Of a DNA stretch of 7,843 bases, positions 1 to 5,928 are shown piece by piece. Under the pieces are notes generated by a model. That model did no database searches and had not been told where the DNA came from. It worked only from the letters and a program-made list of their open reading frames with translations. The stretch is taken from positions 1-7,843 of the forward strand of contig DMDX01000148.1 in NCBI GenBank assembly GCA_003451355.1. Reading direction: 5' to 3'. Numbering within the stretch: the first letter of the stretch is position 1; every line of letters starts with the position of its first letter. The DNA comes from Cryomorphaceae bacterium (GTDB taxonomy: Bacteria; Bacteroidota; Bacteroidia; Flavobacteriales; Schleiferiaceae). A program made the position numbers and the translations under genes.

Positions 1-932
1 CCGGAGCCAACCCGATTTCGCAGCTGGCCTTCACGCTGGCCAACGGATTCACCTACGTGGAGTACTACCTCAGCCGGGGGATGGACATTAACGCATTCGG
101 GCCGAATTTGAGCTTCTTTTTTAGCAACGGAATCGATCCGGAATACGCCGTCATCGGGCGCGTAGCCCGACGCATCTGGGCCAAGGCCATGAAGAACAAG
201 TACGGAGCCGATCCGCGTGCCCAAATGCTGAAGTACCATATTCAGACCTCAGGCCGCTCGCTGCACGCGCAGGAGATTGACTTCAACGACATCCGCACGA
301 CGCTTCAGGCGTTGTATGCGATTTACGACAACTGCAACTCGCTGCACACCAACGCCTACGACGAGGCGATCACGACTCCGACCGAAGAAAGCGTGCGCCG
401 TGCCATGGCCATACAGTTGATTATCAACAAAGAGCTGGGGCTTGCGAAGAATGAGAATCCGCTTCAGGGCTCGTTCATCATCGAGGAGTTGACCGATCTT
501 GTCGAGGAGGCCGTGCTTGCTGAATTTGACCGCATTACCGAGCGCGGAGGCGTGCTGGGTGCCATGGAAACCATGTACCAGCGCGGCAAGATCCAAGAGG
601 AGTCGATGCACTACGAGATGCTCAAGCACACGGGTGAGTACCCCATCATCGGGGTGAACACGTTCTTGAGCAGCAAGGGTTCGCCAACGTTGGTTCCGGG
701 TGAAGTCATTCGCGCCGAGGTGGACGAAAAAGAGCGCCAAATTGCTACGGTTGAACGACTTGCAGTGGTGGGCGGCGATGCGGCTCAGGTGGCCTTGGAT
801 GCCATTCGTGCGGCAGCGCTGGGCAACCAGCCAATGTTTGACGCCATCATGGAGGCCGCGAAAGTCTGTTCGCTGGGAGCCATAACGGACGCGATGTTTG
901 AGGTGGGCGGCCAGTACCGCCGCAACATGTAG
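1..932 (+). CDS. icmF: IcmF-type B12-dependent acyl-CoA mutase, C-terminal part (5' end outside window)
   Basis: The reading frame is open from the first bases, so the gene starts upstream; 309 residues and a TAG stop are visible. The sequence is the TIM-barrel substrate/radical domain of the methylmalonyl-CoA mutase superfamily. Seen directly are GANPISQLAF near the start, HIQTSGRSL at about nt 237-263, the SLHTNA motif with the histidine codon at 345-347 (the catalytic histidine of the family), then DEAITTPTEES and LQGSFIIEELT. The wording around HIQTSGRSLHAQEIDFNDIRTT resembles the fused isobutyryl-CoA mutase (IcmF) rather than MutA/MutB. In IcmF a B12 domain and a G-protein chaperone domain precede this part in one polypeptide of about 1,100 residues; those domains are not visible here. 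IcmF interconverts isobutyryl-CoA and n-butyryl-CoA, and some members also act on isovaleryl/pivalyl-CoA. It should act in the cytosol with adenosylcobalamin. The stop lies 5 bp from the convergent lipoprotein gene. The mutase family is very secure; the IcmF subtype is likely. Confidence 0.88.
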   Translation, partial: GANPISQLAFTLANGFTYVEYYLSRGMDINAFGPNLSFFFSNGIDPEYAVIGRVARRIWAKAMKNKYGADPRAQMLKYHIQTSGRSLHAQEIDFNDIRTTLQALYAIYDNCNSLHTNAYDEAITTPTEESVRRAMAIQLIINKELGLAKNENPLQGSFIIEELTDLVEEAVLAEFDRITERGGVLGAMETMYQRGKIQEESMHYEMLKHTGEYPIIGVNTFLSSKGSPTLVPGEVIRAEVDEKERQIATVERLAVVGGDAAQVALDAIRAAALGNQPMFDAIMEAAKVCSLGAITDAMFEVGGQYRRNM

Positions 933-937
933 CAGGT

Positions 938-1531
938 TTACCGGCGCGGAACCCGGTTCCAGCGCTGTACGTATTCGCGTTCGCTGTACTCCACAGATTC
1001 TAGGGTCCAACGGCCGCGGATCTTCGCGTAGCGAAGTTCCGCGGCCGTGACTTCGTAGCGCGCCACGTAGTGGCGCTGCTTCGGCGCCCGCAGGGTGCAC
1101 GTCCATTCAACCTCGACGAGGTCTCCTGAGGGCGCAGAACTTGCCATTGTGCGTGCAGTTGCCCCTGCAGGGAGCGACGTGATCTTGGGCACAATCAGGG
1201 GATAGGCGGTGAGCCCGCTGAGGTGGTAGAGGCTGTCGGGAACCGGAACACTTCCGCTCGGAATTACGAGATTCTTGCCCTCGCGGTACGACGCTTGGGG
1301 TCCGTTGGCAGTCATGACGACATGGCGCCGCAAATTGCCGTAACGGTCCATTCCGATCATCGACGTAATCCCCTGATATTCTTGCACAAAGACCTGGCCT
1401 TTACTGCTCTTACGGATGCTGGTCTGAAGCTCAATACGGGGGTTTTGTGCCAGCGCGTAGCGCTCCGAATGCGTGCTGGCGCAGCTCGCCATCAGTGCAG
1501 CGAGAAAAAGAAGCTGAAGCGTTCGGAGCAT
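938..1531 (-). CDS. Putative lipoprotein of unknown function
   Basis: A 197-residue protein. I chose the start at 1531 because it gives a standard lipoprotein signal: MLRT, a hydrophobic stretch LQLLFLAALM, then A-S-Cys with the cysteine at residue 17. The frame stays open upstream to 1618, but that would add 29 non-hydrophobic residues and run into the divergent nuclease gene. The box is slightly non-ideal, with Met at -3 and Leu at -4. The residues after the cysteine (Ala-Ser) do not suggest inner-membrane retention, so an outer-membrane, periplasm-facing lipoprotein is inferred. The mature part is mixed polar and hydrophobic with no further membrane segment. It includes a WTCTLRAPK strand-like segment and an Arg/Glu-rich C-terminus ending RWNRVPRR. 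I recognise no domain family. It is divergent from the exonuclease III gene, sharing a 27-bp promoter region, and convergent with the mutase. No Shine-Dalgarno sequence is seen. Confidence 0.75.
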   Translation of the reverse strand: MLRTLQLLFLAALMASCASTHSERYALAQNPRIELQTSIRKSSKGQVFVQEYQGITSMIGMDRYGNLRRHVVMTANGPQASYREGKNLVIPSGSVPVPDSLYHLSGLTAYPLIVPKITSLPAGATARTMASSAPSGDLVEVEWTCTLRAPKQRHYVARYEVTAAELRYAKIRGRWTLESVEYSEREYVQRWNRVPRR

Positions 1532-1537
1532 GCATTC

Positions 1538-1552
1538 AAGGTAATGTACCTT
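1538..1552. promoter_or_regulatory. Perfect dyad between divergent lipoprotein and exonuclease III genes; likely bidirectional promoter
   Basis: The 27 bp between the start codons (1532-1558) contain AAGGTA-ATG-TACCTT, a perfect 6-bp inverted repeat with a 3-nt spacer centred at 1545. Reading outward on either strand gives TACCTT, which fits the first six positions of the Bacteroidota -7 box TAnnTTTG (TACCTTCG on +, TACCTTGA on -). The first bases of the two start codons, 1559 (+) and 1531 (-), are each exactly 14 nt from the centre, so both would give leaderless or nearly leaderless transcripts. The same sequence could instead be a repressor operator. The symmetry is observed; the promoter role is inferred. 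Confidence 0.45.
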
Positions 1553-1558
1553 CGGCAT

Positions 1559-2317
1559 ATGAACATTATTTCTTGGAATGTAAATGGCCTTCGGGCGGTC
1601 GCAGGCAAGGGTCTGCACGAAATTGTGCGCAATTTGAACCCAGACATTATGGGTTTTCAGGAGATTAAGTGCACCGTCGACCAGGCCAAGGAGGTCCTAA
1701 ACGGCACGGGCTACCATATTGTGGCCCACGAGGCTGAGAAAAAAGGGTACTCAGGGACCGCATTAATAAGTAAGCGCGAGCCCCTGAGTGTGGCATTCGG
1801 AATGGGTGTAGAAGAGCACGAGGGCGAAGGCCGCGTCATTACCGCCGAGTTTGAGGACCTGTTTGTCGTGACCACCTACGTGCCCAATTCAAAGGGTGAT
1901 TTGTCACGGATTCCGCAGCGAGCCCGCTGGGACCGAGACCTGACGGCCTACCTCAAGGGATTGGATGCGCGCAAACCCGTGGTGCTTTGCGGCGACTTGA
2001 ATGTCGCCCACAAGCCCATCGATTTGAGCAATCCGCAGTCCAACTACAACAAGACCCCGGGGTATACCCAAAGCGAAATTGACGGCTTTCAGTACTTGCT
2101 CGACGCCGGATTTTCGGACTCATGGCGCGAGCAAAACCCGGGAGTGGCAAAGTACTCATGGTGGAGCATGCGCTCCGGCGCACGCGCTAAGAACATCGGT
2201 TGGCGGCTTGATTACCAGGTCGTATCCAACCGGCTGATGGATTCGGTGGCCTCCACGGAGATTCACAACGAAGTCTTCGGAAGCGACCACTGCCCCGTAC
2301 GGGTGGTGCTGGGCTAG
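1559..2317 (+). CDS. xth: Exonuclease III / AP endonuclease (Xth/ExoA family)
   Basis: A 252-residue, single-domain enzyme of the endonuclease/exonuclease/phosphatase fold, the usual length for the family. It cuts DNA 5' of abasic sites and has 3'-5' exonuclease and 3'-phosphatase activity in base excision repair. Visible active-site motifs are SWNVNG at residues 5-10 (Asn7), QE at 34-35 (metal-binding Glu35), YVPNS at 107-111, GDLNVAH at 145-151 (Asp146, Asn148), YSWWSMR and GWRLDY towards the end, and GSDHCPV with Asp243 and His244. The wording is closer to ExoA-type enzymes than to E. coli XthA. The start at 1559 gives the canonical opening MNIISWNVNGLRA; the frame is open further upstream, but that region belongs to the divergent gene. 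No Shine-Dalgarno sequence is present, and a -7-like box ends 4 nt before the ATG. It ends 3 bp from the stop of the convergent ligase-family gene. Confidence 0.96.
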   Translation: MNIISWNVNGLRAVAGKGLHEIVRNLNPDIMGFQEIKCTVDQAKEVLNGTGYHIVAHEAEKKGYSGTALISKREPLSVAFGMGVEEHEGEGRVITAEFEDLFVVTTYVPNSKGDLSRIPQRARWDRDLTAYLKGLDARKPVVLCGDLNVAHKPIDLSNPQSNYNKTPGYTQSEIDGFQYLLDAGFSDSWREQNPGVAKYSWWSMRSGARAKNIGWRLDYQVVSNRLMDSVASTEIHNEVFGSDHCPVRVVLG

Positions 2318-2320
2318 GAA

Positions 2321-4201
2321 TCAGCGTCCGATCCACGTAGCCTTTTCGGCCAAAAACCTTGCAAACAGTCCGGTGTCGTCAAGACTCGCGCGCTCGTTGA
2401 GTACCGCTTGAACCCCCTTCATCGCGACGCGGTCTGGACACTGCCTCAAGGCCTGGATGGCCGCATTGCGGTAGTCGGGCTGTTGGTAGTAGGCTTCGTC
2501 CCCAAAGGCGGCAAACAATACGGCTGCAGCTTCTTCGGGGCGGTTTTGTGCCAGCAGGGAGTGTGCGAGGTGCATTTGTCCGCCGGGGTGCCGTGGGGAC
2601 CGCTTGAGTAGTTCGCGGTAGGTGACTTCTGCCTTTGGGGCGTCCCCACGGTAGCGGTACATGTTGGCGAGCTGGTACCATGTTACGACATGGTGGGGGT
2701 GTAGCTCTAAGGACTGCAGAAAGTAAGCTTCAGCTTCTGAAAAGCTTGAAGCGGTGAGGGGTCCGCGCTGCGCTTCAAGAAACATTGCAGACATTCCGGC
2801 GAAGTAGGGGGCGGGGTTGCCAAAGCGGTCAAGTTCCGTCCACGAATCGAGCGTCTCAAGCGCAGCCGGAAGCAATTTGGGCGCATTTTGTTGGGCGTTG
2901 AGCGCCAGGAGCTCTTCTTGGTCGCGTTCCGAAGAAATCCCTTGCACTGCGGTGAATGCATAGCCGGCAGTCAGTGCCCCGATGACCCCAATAGGTAGCC
3001 AACGGGCGAATTCGGTCTGCTTGGTTTCTAACGAGTTCGGTCGAAGCATCCCCGCTGCGAGTATGAATGGAATCCACACTGCAGCGCGCTCCAGCGGAAA
3101 CTCAAAGAGGCTGTACGTAAGCACAATGAGAGCTATTCCTGCCACCAAGTCTGCGCCGTCTTCGCGCCGGAGTCGCCACCAGGCCACAGCTAGCCCGATC
3201 CACAGACTCGCCCATATGGCAATTCCGGGCCACCCATGCTCGGCGCCCATCCAAAGGGCATCGTTGTGCGGGCGCACCTCAGCAGTAACCCCTTCGGCGA
3301 CAGACGGATTCATGCCGCGCAGTCCGTACCCCGGAAAGTGAATGCGCCACTGCCCAGCGCCCACTCCGGTCACGGGTTGTGCCTCGAGCATGGAGAGCGA
3401 ATGCGTCCAAAACACCTCGCGAATGCGAAGGTTCGTCGGGTCGAGCAGCGCTTCGCGCGCCTTGGGTCGGGCGAGCACACCTGCAAGGACAAGGATTCCA
3501 AGGGCCAGGCCAGCAGCTAAGGGCTTCCAGTTGCGAATGCTGCGAATCGCCGCAAAAACGGCCCACAGGGTAATGCCGATCCAAATGCTCCGCGTGCGTA
3601 GCACAACTACAGCCACAAGGATGGCCACGCCCACGGCGACCACTGCAGTTCGGGCAGCGCCTTGGGTTCGGTTCCAAAGGTACCAGGCCGCTGGAAGCGC
3701 AAGGGCCATCGCCGATGAGGTGAAGTTTTTGTGGCCGAGAATTCCGGGTGCGAGGTAGGGGTCTGCCATCGCTTTGGAGTTCTGGCCAAGGTCTCCGAGC
3801 GCTGAAAGCGCCTCGATTCCTCCTGCGCCGAGGAGTCCCCAGGCAAGTATGGGGATTCCGCGAAGCCCCATGCGCCATCCGACAAGGGCGGCTGCGGTGT
3901 AGCCCAAATAACGCCCGGTGGCATAGCGAGCTTCGCTTACGGCAAACAATTCTGTGGTCCAAAAGCTACTGAGCGCAAGCAGTGCAAGCCCGCCTGAAGC
4001 CCAAACGGCCCAAGGTATACTGCCTGTTGCCGTGCTGCTTCGCACCGCGGTTGCGCCAAACGCTGCAAGAAGCACGGCGGAGGCTAAATGCATCGGCCAG
4101 TGGGACGTGTCACCCAGTTCTTGAGCAAACGAAGCGAGGGGCACGAGGGCAAAGGCGGCTCCGAATGCGAAGGCAATCCACCGAGGTTGTTCAGGATTCA
4201 T
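2321..4201 (-). CDS. O-antigen ligase/polymerase family membrane protein with C-terminal TPR tail
   Basis: A 626-residue protein. Residues 1 to about 385 are a chain of roughly ten or more hydrophobic segments. They contain the Wzy_C/O-antigen ligase signature: GHKNF at 156-160, RTRSIW at 202-207, REVFW at 261-265, GVGAGQW at 279-285, and RPHND at 310-314 followed by EHGWPG, where His312 matches the conserved histidine of WaaL-like enzymes. A further membrane segment lies at about 402-420. After it come a soluble stretch and two or so TPR-like helical repeats at about 485-565 (for example LELHPHHVVTWYQLANMYRYRG). The family transfers or polymerises lipid-linked glycans at the periplasmic face of the inner membrane. 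Ligase, polymerase and protein O-glycosyltransferase roles cannot be told apart from this sequence. I chose the start at 4201 (MNPEQPRW) because the frame's longer form, from 4252, would run through the rplI terminator. No glycan-synthesis neighbours are present. Confidence 0.85.
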   Translation of the reverse strand: MNPEQPRWIAFAFGAAFALVPLASFAQELGDTSHWPMHLASAVLLAAFGATAVRSSTATGSIPWAVWASGGLALLALSSFWTTELFAVSEARYATGRYLGYTAAALVGWRMGLRGIPILAWGLLGAGGIEALSALGDLGQNSKAMADPYLAPGILGHKNFTSSAMALALPAAWYLWNRTQGAARTAVVAVGVAILVAVVVLRTRSIWIGITLWAVFAAIRSIRNWKPLAAGLALGILVLAGVLARPKAREALLDPTNLRIREVFWTHSLSMLEAQPVTGVGAGQWRIHFPGYGLRGMNPSVAEGVTAEVRPHNDALWMGAEHGWPGIAIWASLWIGLAVAWWRLRREDGADLVAGIALIVLTYSLFEFPLERAAVWIPFILAAGMLRPNSLETKQTEFARWLPIGVIGALTAGYAFTAVQGISSERDQEELLALNAQQNAPKLLPAALETLDSWTELDRFGNPAPYFAGMSAMFLEAQRGPLTASSFSEAEAYFLQSLELHPHHVVTWYQLANMYRYRGDAPKAEVTYRELLKRSPRHPGGQMHLAHSLLAQNRPEEAAAVLFAAFGDEAYYQQPDYRNAAIQALRQCPDRVAMKGVQAVLNERASLDDTGLFARFLAEKATWIGR

Positions 4202-4210
4202 AGGGGGTAA

Positions 4211-4239
4211 AAATAAAACACCCCGCGCTAGGCGGGGTG
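4211..4239 (-). terminator. Intrinsic terminator of the rpsF-rpsR-rplI operon
   Basis: CACCCCGC (4219-4226) pairs perfectly with GCGGGGTG (4232-4239) around a 5-nt loop. On the - strand the hairpin is followed by TTTTATTTTT (4220 downward to 4211), a good U-tract. It begins 26 bp after the rplI stop and lies just before the start of the ligase-family gene, so it separates the two units. On the + strand the hairpin is followed by only a weak CTTC tract. Confidence 0.9.
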
Positions 4240-4264
4240 CTTCAAAAACCAACGTTTAAAACGT

Positions 4265-4717
4265 TTATGCTTCGACGGGTACCACTTCGAAATGGAAGTC
4301 TACTACCACATCGCGGTGCAGGCGAACTTTCGCGCTGTTTTTGCCCGATACTTTGATCGAACCACCGGCAATCTGAATGAACTTCTTGTCGATTTGGTGT
4401 CCCAATTTCGCAAGTTCTGCAGCCACATCTTGGTTGGTCACTGCACCGAACAACTTCGCGCCGGCACCAGCCTTTGCTTCGATCTTCAGGTCCACGTGAC
4501 GCAACGCTTCAGCGGTCTTGTTTGCTGCTTCTACCATCTTCGCCTCTTTGTGGGCGCGCTGCTTCAAGTCCTCTGCGAGGACTTTCTTAGCTGAAGAGGT
4601 AGCTAGAATAGCGTAGCCTTGCGGAATCAGGTAGTTGCGGCCGTAGCCGTTCTTCACCATGATTACGTCGTCTTTGAACCCAAGGTTCTCAACGTCTTGC
4701 TTAAGAATAACTTCCAT
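4265..4717 (-). CDS. rplI: 50S ribosomal protein bL9
   Basis: A 150-residue protein, the full family length. The N-terminal rRNA-binding domain begins MEVILKQDVENLGFKDD and carries the L9 signature NGYGRNYLIPQG at about residues 23-34. A long charged connecting helix follows at about 42-75 (rich in Ala, Lys and Glu), then a C-terminal domain with KLFGAVTNQDVA and a basic, Val-rich end. bL9 binds 23S rRNA near the L1 stalk and helps maintain reading frame. It is the last gene of the operon, 9 bp after rpsR. That gap contains GAGG just before the ATG, one of the few Shine-Dalgarno-like sites in the window. An intrinsic terminator follows. Confidence 0.98.
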   Translation of the reverse strand: MEVILKQDVENLGFKDDVIMVKNGYGRNYLIPQGYAILATSSAKKVLAEDLKQRAHKEAKMVEAANKTAEALRHVDLKIEAKAGAGAKLFGAVTNQDVAAELAKLGHQIDKKFIQIAGGSIKVSGKNSAKVRLHRDVVVDFHFEVVPVEA

Positions 4718-4726
4718 GACCTCGAC

Positions 4727-5014
4727 TTATTTAAGGTTATCAGCAACGTAGGGCATGAGGGACAAGTGACGCGCACGCTTGATCGCCTGGGCGAGTTTGC
4801 GCTGGTACTTTAGTGAAGTTCCAGTGAGGCGACGGGGAAGGATCTTGCCCTGTTCGTTGACAAAACGAAGAAGGTATTCAGGATCCTTGTAGTCAATGTG
4901 CTTAATGCCGTACTTCTTGAAGCGGCAGTACTTCTTGTTCACCGACGAGTCGATGGCAATAGGCTGCAGGTAGCGGATTTCGCTGGTACCGGTGGGTTCT
5001 AAATTCGTGCTCAT
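4727..5014 (-). CDS. rpsR: 30S ribosomal protein bS18
   Basis: A 95-residue protein. The core YCRFKKYGIKHIDYKDPEYL (about residues 29-48) and the segment RFVNEQGKILPRRLTGTSLK are the bS18 family sequence, ending in a basic helix QRKLAQAIKRARHLSLMPY. An N-terminal stretch of about 28 residues before the conserved core resembles the longer forms in Bacteroidota. bS18 forms a heterodimer with bS6 on the platform of the small subunit, and the bS6 gene is directly upstream with only 3 bp between stop and start. This implies translational coupling. No strong Shine-Dalgarno sequence is seen. Confidence 0.98.
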   Translation of the reverse strand: MSTNLEPTGTSEIRYLQPIAIDSSVNKKYCRFKKYGIKHIDYKDPEYLLRFVNEQGKILPRRLTGTSLKYQRKLAQAIKRARHLSLMPYVADNLK

Positions 5015-5017
5015 GTC

Positions 5018-5353
5018 TTAAGCGTTTTTAACCTTATCACGGCGCTTTGCTGCGTAGGCTACACCATGCTGGTCTAGAACTACGGTCAAAAAGCGAAGAA
5101 CGCGCTCGTCGCGCTTCATATCCAGCTCAAGGCTGGCAATAACTGTTGAAGGAGCGGTGAACTCTACAAGATTGTAGAATCCAGACTTCTTTTTGTCGAT
5201 GGGGTACGCAAGCTTGCGCAGGCCCCAGCGCTCTACGTTGATGATGGAACCACCGGCGGCTTTAATGCTGCTGGTGTATTTATCCACCGTTTCCCTTATC
5301 TGATCATCAGACAAGACGGGATTTAGGATGAAAACGGTTTCGTATTGATTCAT
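5018..5353 (-). CDS. rpsF: 30S ribosomal protein bS6
   Basis: A 111-residue protein. It opens MNQYETVFILNPVLSDDQI, typical of bS6, followed by VDKYTSSIKAAGG, WGLRKLAYPIDKKKSGFY at about residues 43-60 and MKRDERVLRFLTV at about 79-91, with a basic end. It binds 16S rRNA together with bS18. I chose the start at 5353 because it gives the family's normal N-terminus; the open frame continues to 5506, but that part overlaps the upstream gene and is not S6-like. AAAGGA (TCCTTT on +, 5363-5368) lies 9 nt before the ATG and is a good Shine-Dalgarno sequence. This is the first gene of the operon rpsF-rpsR-rplI; ssb, which often sits between rpsF and rpsR elsewhere, is absent. Confidence 0.98.
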   Translation of the reverse strand: MNQYETVFILNPVLSDDQIRETVDKYTSSIKAAGGSIINVERWGLRKLAYPIDKKKSGFYNLVEFTAPSTVIASLELDMKRDERVLRFLTVVLDQHGVAYAAKRRDKVKNA

Positions 5354-5377
5354 GAGAAAAGTTCCTTTAAAGGGGTG

Positions 5378-5385
5378 CAAAGATA
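5378..5385 (-). promoter_or_regulatory. -7 box of the rpsF operon promoter
   Basis: On the - strand the sequence is TATCTTTG, a perfect match to the Bacteroidota -7 consensus TAnnTTTG, 24 nt before the rpsF ATG. Transcription would then begin near 5371-5373, giving a leader of about 20 nt that contains the Shine-Dalgarno sequence. No clear TTG-type -33 element is visible at the expected distance; a TTTG lies 31 nt upstream, which is too far. Confidence 0.7.
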
Positions 5386-5408
5386 TAAAAAATTCCGGTT
5401 CGATAGCC

Positions 5409-5879
5409 CTAATATTCAAAGTATTCAGGGAGCGCATTGACCATTTCAAAGTAGTCGCGCAGGGCATAGTGCGGATCTTTCGTTGCTGAAGTATGGCGAA
5501 ATGCAATCCACCAGTGGGTGGGCAGTCCCGCGGTGTCCGGATCCCAAACTCCCAAACCGTCGGGGCGCACTGCGGATCGGTGGGTTAGGGAATCCGGAGT
5601 TTCCCAAATAATATAGGCTTGCTCATCGCGCCACAGCACGGCGATTTGGAACCAGCCAGAATCCGAACGCTCCTCAGGGATGTAGACGGTCATTCCGTCC
5701 AATTCGCGGATTTGGTAGTCCGCGCTCCGAACATTGCGAAAGTAGAGGTAGCGGCTGTGCTGAAGGCGGGTGCGGAGCTCGGGGGCAACCGAACGAAGTT
5801 CCGCCCCCCACGTCGTAGCGACGACCACCGCGGCGATGATGCCGACGGTCCAAACCACTAATCGAACTTCGCTGCGCAT
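5409..5879 (-). CDS. Unknown small membrane-anchored protein
   Basis: A 156-residue protein with one N-terminal hydrophobic segment, LVVWTVGIIAAVVVATTW at about residues 7-24, preceded by Arg3 and Arg6. It is therefore an uncleaved anchor or signal peptide with the rest in the periplasm. The soluble part is rich in Tyr, Trp, Asp and Arg, with segments such as YLYFRNVRSADYQIRELDG, GWFQIAVLWRDEQAYIIWE and THWWIAFRH, which look like beta strands. It ends EYFEY. I recognise no family. The start at 5879 is the only Met giving the full anchor. It is divergent from the carotenoid gene (49 bp apart) and in the same direction as the ribosomal operon. The operon has its own promoter in the 55-bp gap, so a functional link to ribosomes is not implied. 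Coding is supported by an intact frame and by its fit between neighbours. Confidence 0.7.
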   Translation of the reverse strand: MRSEVRLVVWTVGIIAAVVVATTWGAELRSVAPELRTRLQHSRYLYFRNVRSADYQIRELDGMTVYIPEERSDSGWFQIAVLWRDEQAYIIWETPDSLTHRSAVRPDGLGVWDPDTAGLPTHWWIAFRHTSATKDPHYALRDYFEMVNALPEYFEY

Positions 5880-5916
5880 GCCACGTTAACCCTGCATCTT
5901 GCCCAAGGTTCAACTG

Positions 5917-5924
5917 TACTTTTG
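5917..5924 (+). promoter_or_regulatory. -7 promoter box for the carotenoid gene, implying a leaderless mRNA
   Basis: TACTTTTG matches TAnnTTTG exactly and ends only 4 nt before the ATG at 5929. Bacteroidota transcription usually starts about 5-7 nt after this box, so the mRNA would begin at or next to the start codon. No Shine-Dalgarno sequence is present, as expected for a leaderless message. TTG at 5899-5901 could be a -33 element but is spaced slightly short (15 nt). Confidence 0.6.
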
Positions 5925-5928
5925 TCAG

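Noticed and set aside
249..1106. Long open frame (285 codons) on the - strand across the mutase and lipoprotein genes
   Set aside because: It overlaps the well-conserved mutase in antisense, has a low-complexity His/Arg/Leu composition and no recognisable motif. Such frames are common opposite GC-rich genes.
1223..1558. N-terminal extension of exonuclease III by 112 residues
   Set aside because: It lies within the opposite-strand lipoprotein gene, and the canonical MNIISWNVNG start is at 1559.
3279..3962. Open frame of 227 codons on the - strand inside the ligase-family gene, in another frame
   Set aside because: It is Arg/Pro/Cys/His-rich with no hydrophobic pattern, while the ligase-family frame has membrane segments and conserved motifs. 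It is a shadow frame.
4202..4252. Upstream extension of the ligase-family protein (17 residues)
   Set aside because: The extension would be encoded through the rplI terminator hairpin and adds a proline/arginine segment before the natural membrane N-terminus.
5354..5377. Possible bS6:bS18 autoregulatory RNA in the rpsF leader
   Set aside because: The predicted leader is only about 20 nt. It contains a CCTTTAAAGG palindrome and the Shine-Dalgarno sequence, too short for the known structured S6:S18 motif.
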